64,000 nucleotides of DNA from Celoporthe dispersa (Eukaryota > Ascomycota > Sordariomycetes > Diaporthales > Cryphonectriaceae): the NCBI GenBank assembly GCA_016584495.1, contig WAID01000009.1, positions 2,108,001 through 2,172,000 on the forward strand, read 5' to 3'. Below are positions 56,341 to 64,000 of this stretch, one piece after another (within the stretch, counting starts at the first letter, position 1; every line of letters begins with the position of its first letter). The position numbers and the translations under genes were made by a program. The notes under the pieces were generated by a model. It was not told the DNA's origin and did no database searches. It was given only the letters and a program-made list of their open reading frames with translations.

Positions 56341-58317
56341 GATGAAAAGAAGGAGGAGGAGGAGACGAAGAAGAAAAGAGTGATGACGAGATGATTCTCC
56401 AGAGGCCGGAAGATGGGAAGGGTGGCAGGGTGACGGTGTTTTCTGTCTTGGTTTTTATCAATGTTGGAATATGCTGTATGTGTCGTGTAGGAGAAGAGAA
56501 GAGAGATGGGATGAGAAAGATCAACGTCACTCGTGGCGTATACGATGAAAGCTTATTCATGCGATGCAGCGATGCGATGGCATGGCTATGGCAATGGCAG
56601 TGCAATTCGTCTTGCATGGGTGGTGCCGGCAGCCGTTCCCTGGCTGCTGCAGGTTACAGTATAGTGCAACGAGTGCCAGATCATCATTCCAGGTTTTGAG
56701 TTGTCTAGGGTTTCCCTTTTTTCTTCTTCCTTCTTCTTTTCTTTTTTTCCTGTTCACAGCTCTGCGTCGTGCAGCAGCTGTTCGTCAAACGGAGAGGGCT
56801 GTGATCTGGAGTCGGGGGCCTATAACGAATCCATTAGCCCCCTGCACATGCCTACTATCACTCCACAATGTACTTTGGTAGGTTGTAGTCAGAGGCCAGC
56901 TCATCTTGGGCCAAGCTCAGAAATGCCGTGGTCCCCTCTCCCGGCTCCTACTCCTATGCCAGGTGTCGAGGTCGCAGCTGGCGCTAAGATCGACAAGCCA
57001 GTCGTCGAAAAGGTCTGGCCTGGAGACGAGGTTAACAAGAACTATCGTTTCTGGACTAAGTACCACGGTGGGAGAGGCGGGTGATGAGGTGAGAAACCTT
57101 CAAGTCACCACTTAAGAAAGATGGAAACGGCCATGTTCTTCAACAGTAGCGTGCGACCATTAGCCACTATAGTGCGTCACGAACCAAGGGGCCACAGGGG
57201 TTCTCGGGGGGGGTCCACCCACTGGCAATTGTGCACCCCCACCCACCTTCCCATGCTTGGACCTGAGGGGAGAAGGAGTACCGACCCGTGCCTGCCCTCT
57301 CTCTCTAGCTCTACCGCGCACTACCCACCCACTAACCTCTACCTACTGCCTACCACCCTGCCACCCAGTAGCACCTGCCTACTAACTTTGACTGCGTACA
57401 CTACAGTAGTGTTCAGCAAGGCACCGTGGCACTAATCCTGGGGGGAGGGGAGGGGGAGGGGAGAGGGGGGCCAAAGAAGCAGGGGGCCCGTCTCGAACCC
57501 AGTGCTTGATTGGGCGCTGCCACGACCCGAGGGTCCCCCTTGTTCTCTTGGGCGGTCTCGGATCAGACTCGACGTCCACTGATTCGACCTGTCGCAAACC
57601 TCCTAGCAACAAGCAGCCTAACACAGCATGACGGACTGACGATCAGGTTCGATAAGGTCGACTCAAACTTTCCTCCCTACCTGGCTTGGTTGTGCGTACG
57701 AGTCTCGAAATACTTCTTGCACGAGAGAGAGCGCGCCGTGTACGCCAGACAGCCTCACGGGGCAAGGCTCACGATCATCCTTAGCTTGGACTGACTACAT
57801 TATTATTACCTTACTTGCCCAATTGATTGTCTCCGCCGCGGGCATCCACTCGGTCTTCTTCTTGTCGTCTGATCACTGTTGCCCTCTCCCTCTCAAGACT
57901 AGTCAGGCCTCGTCGAGGTCCATCTATCTGCTCCAGTCCCATCTTGGGCTCCATTCCGGCCCAAAGGCAACTGTGCGCCAGACAGAGCTCGCAGGGTTCA
58001 CGATCCAACCCGCCCTGACGCTCTCTCCCTCCCTATCGACCCGCCGACGCGTATTCGAGAGCTTCCGACCATCCTCTTCCTCTAGAACTACACGACGCCT
58101 ACGACCAGACACCCCCTCGCCCTCCCCCCCCAAAATACCATCTGTCCCCCAGCTCGGCCCTCCCGGACACACAAAGCTCTGCCCTCCGGAACTGACCTTG
58201 AGGAGGCGCCCCTCCCAGGACAGGACAGGACAGGACAAACACCGATCCGGCCCACGCGAGGGCATGCTGCTCTAAACATGCGAATCAGGGCGACACGTCC
58301 CTATATCGCTCGCCACA
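56341..58317. other. Divergent intergenic region between the GH43 gene and the RasGAP gene
   Basis: Two promoters in about 2 kb. A short plus-strand ORF tail near 56950-57084 encodes VEKVWPGDEVNKNYRFWTKY, which looks protein-like and may be a gene relic. A G-tract cluster lies at 57440-57470. Pyrimidine-rich DNA precedes the RasGAP start (57990-58150). Confidence 0.5.
57440..57470 (+). other. G-quadruplex-type G-tract cluster
   Basis: G tracts of 6, 4, 5, 4 and 6 bases separated by A or AGA. This is the longest such cluster in the window. Confidence 0.65.
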
Positions 58318-61300
58318 ATGAACGCTGATGGCGGTCTGGTCGGATGCCTTGTCGAGAGGCTAACCACACGGGTGAGATTTTGTGCTTGCGTTGTGCTTCT
58401 GCCTTTTTTTTTTTCCCTTCCCTGTCCTTCTTTTTACGGTCAAGATCAGGACGGTGGGAAGAAGGGGCGAGGGCAGAGGGCAGAGGGAGGGAGGCCGGCC
58501 TCTATGTCATGGGAGAACATCGGATCTTCTCTATCTCCCTCTTCGCAAGAACTCGCCAGTGCTGACGCCTTGATTGCTCCCCCATCTAGCTTCCACACCG
58601 GACAGGAACCACCGTCCAGGACCTGTACCAAGACGACATAGTCCTCATAACACGTGCCACCCTGCTGAAGATCAGCGTCCCGTCTATCGCCCTTGTCATC
58701 GATGCCTTGATATCTCTGTTGGAAGACTTAGGTCGACCTTACCGATCCGCCGGCACTGCTGCCAGTCACCCGCCCCATGTCCTCAACTCAGAATTCTATA
58801 TCGTCAGCCTGCTTGCCGACTGTTGCTCCAGTCACTGGAACAACGGGCCCTTGGAGCCGGGTGAGGCCGATCCCCCGGGCGGCCATACATTTGCGAGGTC
58901 CAAGGATCCTCCTAGGCACTCCCTGGACTCTTCCCTGGTCACCAGGATATTCGACATCCTCAAGATATATACCAGGCCGCTCCCAGAAGGCTTCACCTTG
59001 TCTACACAGACCCTGCTGGATCGGTTTGAGTCGGTACAGGAGGTTGGTGCGGGCTTTGCAGACCTTCCGGGCAGCGAGACCCCCCTCGAAAGCCAGACGC
59101 TCTACGATTCGCATGTAGAAGTGGTAGAACGCCATGCCAGGACGATCTGCGAGTTCGTCGTCGCCTCCAGCTGGTCGGGCGCCTTCGAGTACTTCAGGAA
59201 GGTCATCTATGTGATCCGGACCACCACATCGGTGCAGAGCACCACGGTCCAGACCATAATGGCCGTCGAGGATGAGCGTACCGCCCTGGTCGTGCTCCGC
59301 CTGGTCGGGTGCTTTTGGGTCGATTCTTATAAGCTCGGTCTGATCATCCAGGAGATCTGTTCTAGCTACCTACACTTCCGGAGGCATTTCCAAGATACCA
59401 TTGCCATCGTCACACCCCTGCTCATCACGAGGTGGCTCGATCGCCAGCCCGAAGAGTTCGTGAACCTTCATACGAGCCACAGGAGGCTGGATGGGGGCCC
59501 GATACGCTGTTTGACATGACCCAGACCGTGGTGCTCGATAATGGAAGGTCGGAGTCTGTGGCGGATGGTGTGAGACGGAGATTCATGCAATATCCGCTCC
59601 AGACCACACTGCTCTTCCTCCTTCCTGACGTCTTCGAGGTCGCCAGCAGCATGCGGGATGCAAAGGGCGGTAGCATGTCGAAGAAGATCGCCTTTCTAGA
59701 CGCCCTGCGGAAGGCGCTGAGGAACAGAAACGAGCAGGCCGCATACTGCCTCGTGCTGCTCCTGCGTGCTGCCCGCCACTTTGACCTGAACAGCGACGCG
59801 GCTTTCATCAGCTACGCTCTGGATGTCCAGGACGAAGTGCACGACGCCGTGTTTCGCAGAACCACCTCGGGTACTGATTCTGTGCTATTTGAGCAGGATA
59901 TCATGACCGCCGCCTTCGTGAGCTTGACGGACCTTAACTACGAAGGGTGTATTGAGTCCCTCGCGCCCAACTGCCTCAAACCGGCAGCTCCATTAGGATT
60001 CAAGATTGCGCTCATACAAGCCGCTGCACACTTCGCCACCTCTGGGGATCCGGACAGGTACAAGGCGCTCAATCAGCTTACCATTAACTTCATCAAAGTC
60101 CAGATGAAGGTACGCATAACTGTACAAGTCACGAGTCAAGGAAGTTTTGCTAATATCTGAAGCAGACTTTTGCAACAGTCTTCACCGAGACTTGCGCAAG
60201 TGATCAGGACGCATCACACCGCAAGGCCCTTGAGCTGGTCAATAACAACAACCTAATCCATCACATCCTAACGTACTTGAATGTGTGCCCACGCAAATTG
60301 TTCACACAAGAGACACCGAGTTCCCGGGACAAGGCTGCTGCCTATCAAGGCTATTTCGAGGCTTTCCTACCTTGTCTGGTCACATCAGACGATGCGATCC
60401 GCCGACCAGCTTCGAAGATGATCACGCGCGTGTTCTCGGACGCCAAGCTCATGGAGGAATGGTCAAAAGTAGGATGGTTCTCGTCACCCGAGATAAAGGA
60501 AAGAATCTGGAGCATCACGTAAGTAACCCAACGGCTTCAGCGCTCAAGTTTTGCGTATACCTAGATATCCCAGACTGACTTCTTGTCTCAGGTCGCTCGT
60601 GCTGAGAGATATCTGCGACCGGATAGGCACTCAGGACCTTGGCTTGACCATCGCCTCGATCAATGGGTACCTCGAATCTAGGCTTATCCTGCTCAGGGCC
60701 CTCAAGGTATGCATCAGCTCAAAGGGTCCAGGTATCGTACTGAGTACATACAGCAGCTAACACAGCACGCAGGATCTAGCGAATCTACCTGATGAAATCC
60801 CTGAGCGTGCGGCCGTATCTACGCAGCTGGAGACGATACTGCTGGTGGCGCTCTGTTCAGCAAACATTGAGACCTTGCAGCTGGTCATCAACTGCTGTGG
60901 TTCATTCCTAGAGGAATGCCAGGCCATCGAGGCCGCGTCTGCCGGAACGACCAAGTCAGTCCAGGCACTGCTCCGAAATGGCGGCACGTTTCGGGAGATT
61001 GCATCTCGCGAATTCCGCTTCACCGGACTGGTCGCTTTTCAAAAGCGGGTCCGGGGTTTGTTGAGGGGTATGCAGTATCCGAGCGCTGGTATCCTTGATG
61101 CCTGGGCACGTGCATTCAACAAGTGGGTGAAGCTATCAAAAGAGGTTTCGACTCTCGCCGCTGAGGCGTTACCAGAGGCAGTCCTCGCTGAGTGGCGGAA
61201 CTACGCAGGCTTCCTCGCCTCCCTCGGCGGTGTATGCGTGGAGGACCAGTCAGCAATTATCGACGATCCTACCCTCAAGGACCTCAAATGGATTGACAAG

Positions 61301-64000
61301 CTGTCGCTCGACAACCAGGAAGAGCCGATCCTCAGCGGATATCTCAGGGTGAGCATTGAGCTTCTTGGTTGCGGCAATGTCCGGGTGAGAGAGACAATGC
61401 GTGAGGTGCTATCCGTCGAGACAGCACCGGCCCTATATCAATCGTTGTTCAAAGCGCTTGAGCAACAGCTTGACGTCTTGTTCACCGGAGCCCTCGATTC
61501 CGCCGCCAAGGGGCTCGAGAACGAGATCATATTCGCCGAGCAGTCCATCTCCCTTCTCCGAGCTCTGGTGGAAAGACTAGATGGGCCCTCGGACTTGGGT
61601 GCTGCATCGTCTGTGAACTTGGGGGCTCTGGCGCTCAACTTTGCCAAATTCCTCGATGGTGTTTCGGACACGAGAAACAGCCTCATGGTGAAGATCAAAG
61701 TCTGTCAGCTTTCTGAGGCTCTCATGAGGAAGAAGGAGCACTTGAACCTGAGAGACGACGTGCGCATCCGCAACCAGCTTCTGGAGTACGTCTTCAGCTG
61801 GATCACGCGGCCACGATCTCCACGGGCGGAATCTGCTGCAGCATCTGCGCCTGCACGTTTTGATGACGCGATACGGGTTCAGAAGGATCTCGATAAGGCC
61901 TGTCTGAGATCGCTTGCTGAGATGACCTACCGCCTTCCCCTGCAGCCCGGCGAAGGGCAGTCGGATGTCGGGGCGAGCGAGCTCAAATCGCAAATGTTTC
62001 ACACATACTTCAACCGTTTTCTATCGCTGCTGAACCTGGAGTCCACAGAGGCAGGTAGGCACGAACACGGCACCACAGCAAGGGATGAGAGCATCACAAG
62101 CTCGGAGCTGGCTATCACTATACTGTCCAACCTTCTGGCTGCAAACATCGATGTCGGCCTCAAGCATTCTTTGAGCATAGGGTATCACGAGAATGTCGAG
62201 ATAAGAACGGCATTTGTCAAAGTCCTCTACAACATTCTGGTGCAGGGCACCGAGTTCAGCAACCTGTCCGACACCGCTGTCACAGAGAAATACGACGAGC
62301 TGCTTGACCTGCTCACCACGGACACGAGCCTGGCCGCCGCGATCAGCTCGGTCTGTCCCAGCAACGAGGTCGATGAGGTCACAATCTCCCTGTTGAACAT
62401 CTTCGAGACCCGAGGTCTCAGCTTCGTGCTACTGGAGGCCCTCATCAAACAGGAGATCGAGGACACGGAAAATGAGTCAGAGCTGCTGCGGAGAACATGT
62501 GTTGCAACGAAGATGCTCTCAATCTATGCCAAGTGGAAGGGAATGGCGTATCTCAAGGGAACGCTGCAAAAGGTACTTGAGCGCCTGATGTTGACGTCTA
62601 AAGATCTCGATCTCGAACTGGACCCAGCAAGGGTTGCAACTCCAGACGAGCTACAGAAGAATGCCCTGCAATTGCGCATAGTCGCCAAGGTCTTCATTGA
62701 GGACATTTGCAACTCATCGTCCAGCATCCCGTCGTCATTCCGGAAAATCTGCAACATCATCTCCACAGCGGTGATGCCTAGGTTCCCGGAGGCCAAGTAC
62801 ACCGCGGTTGGCGCCTTCATCTTCCTCAGGTTCTTTTGTCCCGCGATTGTGGCACCCGAGGCCGAGGGCCTTGTCTCGACGCCTCCGTCGAAGGAGATGC
62901 GCAGAGGTCTGCTGCTGATCGCCAAGGTCGTCCAGAACCTGGCCAACAATGTGCTGTTCGGGGCCAAAGAACCTTACATGTTCCCCTTGAATGACTTCCT
63001 CACACAGAACATATACCGAGTCACCACGTTCTTACGGGAGATCTCTGTAGCACCCGAGAAGACTGACCCGCCAAGTACGGCAGAATCTTTTGACTTTGGT
63101 TCTTGTGTCGCTCTGCATCGCTTTCTCTACGACCATTGGGACCAGGTCAGGCAACGGCTCACGTCACAGGAACGAAGGGAGTTTGTCCGGTCACCAGCAG
63201 AGGTGACGCGTACACGCTCGCCCGTTCTGGAGCCCCTTCGGCATCTCATCTCGCACCTAGGCCCGCCATCGCTAGCCGTCACATGGAACAGGCCCGTGAT
63301 TTCATGCAACAGCCCACCTGCATACTCCCGCTTCCAAAACTTCATGCTTCGTAATGCCTTTCGCAGTACCGAATCCTTTGTCACAACCCGAGCCGTATAT
63401 GACGGTGGTGAGAGCAAGGTATGTTACTGTGGTTTTCGGAGTCCGCCTTTGTTTCAGCGGCAGCCTTGTTGGGAAGGCGACGACTGACCTCTTGGCAATT
63501 TTAGGACGGAGTGTCTATCATCTGCATTATCTTGAGGAACATCGACGACGAGTCTATTGATTACGATACCCTGATCTACTGCTATTTGAAGGTACGTGAA
63601 AGGATACGGCCTGCTCGCCAGCAGGACCATCTCCCGTGGAGAAGGATGATTTTCGATAGCCTCAACGATGTCTAACTTTCTTGTTAGATCGCCAGTCGCA
63701 TGTGGCATAAGCCATTTGGCCTGTTGATCGATGCGACATGTTTCAATGGGCAGAGCGAAGAGCCTCAGGATGAGCTGCTTCACAAGCTGGAGCTTCTGAC
63801 CCCTTCTGAGCTGTCAAAGCAGCTTACTCGCATCTATATCTATAACATGAACACCGCCTTCAGGTAAGCGCAGAGAGCTCAACACCTCCATTCTTGGACT
63901 CATAGGAGCTAACAATAATGGTGTAGAAAATGTTTGCGCCGTGTTCTCCGAGTGTCTACAAAGAAAGACACGAGCGTCTTCAACCCAAACAAGATTGACT
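58318..64000 (+). CDS. IRA/neurofibromin-type Ras GTPase-activating protein, 3' end outside window
   Basis: Exons are 58318-58371, 58590-60109, 60166-60518, 60592-60706, 60773-63418, 63505-63591, 63688-63863 and 63927 onward. All introns are GT-AG and phase-consistent. The start MNADGGLVGCLVERLTTR joins LPHRTGTTVQDLYQDD. About 1,250 residues of helical repeat-like sequence precede the RasGAP domain: SELLRRTCVATKMLSIYAKW (arginine finger near residue 1254), FLRFFCPAIVAPEAEG and RGLLLIAKVVQNLANNVLFG, with YMFPLNDFLTQN. The C-terminal part (DGVSIICIILRNIDDESIDY, LLIDATCFNG) is the start of the Sec14/PH-like module of neurofibromins. The protein stimulates GTP hydrolysis by Ras and so restrains cAMP/PKA signalling. 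One frame break near 59455-59465 separates RWLDRQPEEFV from EPSYEPQEAGWGPDTLFDM; one inserted base restores it. The rest of the domain lies beyond 64000. Confidence 0.93.

Noticed and set aside
57471..57550. tRNA-like TCGAACCC word, minus strand
   Set aside because: Only a B-box-like word is present; T-stem and acceptor stem do not pair and the interval is too short for a tRNA.
1..64000. CRISPR array, bacterial operon, rRNA genes, intact transposon or secondary-metabolite cluster
   Set aside because: The genes are intron-bearing fungal genes; repeats are microsatellites without regular spacers; no transposase, reverse transcriptase, rRNA, PKS, NRPS or terpene synthase sequence is seen.

Overview
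The window is a piece of a filamentous ascomycete genome (Pezizomycotina, most likely a Sordariomycete). It shows short GT-AG introns of about 55-350 bases with CTAAC/CTGAC-type branch points, GC-rich exons, pyrimidine-rich promoters, many intergenic microsatellites, and fungus-restricted families: a velvet regulator, a Zn2Cys6 factor, a family-5 cutinase, a Uds1 coiled-coil protein and an IRA/NF1-type RasGAP. I see no operon, CRISPR array, rRNA gene, intact transposon or biosynthetic gene cluster.

Layout. At 1-828 (+) is the 3' end of a tail-anchored membrane protein. At 2.39-4.87 kb (-) is a long disordered protein. At 7.18-9.04 kb (-) is velvet protein VeA with an apparently spliced 5' leader, followed by about 10.5 kb without a convincing gene. 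Then come a secreted cutinase (19.55-20.49 kb, +), a three-repeat Myb factor (21.67-23.41 kb, -), a Zn2Cys6/MHR factor (26.71-29.44 kb, -), V-ATPase subunit a (29.93-32.68 kb, -) and a secreted histidine acid phosphatase (33.19-34.94 kb, -). A gene-free 4 kb stretch carries a tRNA-like relic. After it lie a small SET protein (38.96-39.73 kb, +), a type II membrane protein (40.06-41.91 kb, -), a Uds1 coiled-coil protein (42.79-45.49 kb, -), the nuclear exonuclease Rat1/Xrn2 (46.76-50.09 kb, +), a tiny secreted Ile/Leu-Pro-Thr repeat protein (52.16-52.43 kb, +), a disordered protein (53.87-54.52 kb, -), a GH43 hydrolase (55.16-56.34 kb, -), and an IRA-type RasGAP that runs off the right edge (58.32 kb to end, +).

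The genes are mostly independent housekeeping, regulatory and secreted functions. VeA, the Myb and Zn2Cys6 factors and the RasGAP are regulatory. Vph1 acidifies vacuoles. Rat1 acts in transcription termination and RNA turnover. The cutinase, phosphatase and repeat protein are secreted.

The most striking global signal is technical. At least ten genes, including ones expected to be intact (Rat1, Vph1, RasGAP, VeA), carry one or more 1-2 base frame breaks, often at or beside a homopolymer, with clean family-like sequence continuing in another frame. I read these as assembly indels rather than a run of pseudogenes, and coordinates of such genes span the breaks. The best biological oddities are a probable GC-AG intron in the Myb gene, the low-complexity secreted repeat protein, the atypical RHAQR motif of the phosphatase, a cytosolic-looking GH43 with a polyGly/polyGln tail, and the spliced leader and large empty flank of veA. 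I did not find a clearly new multi-gene system.
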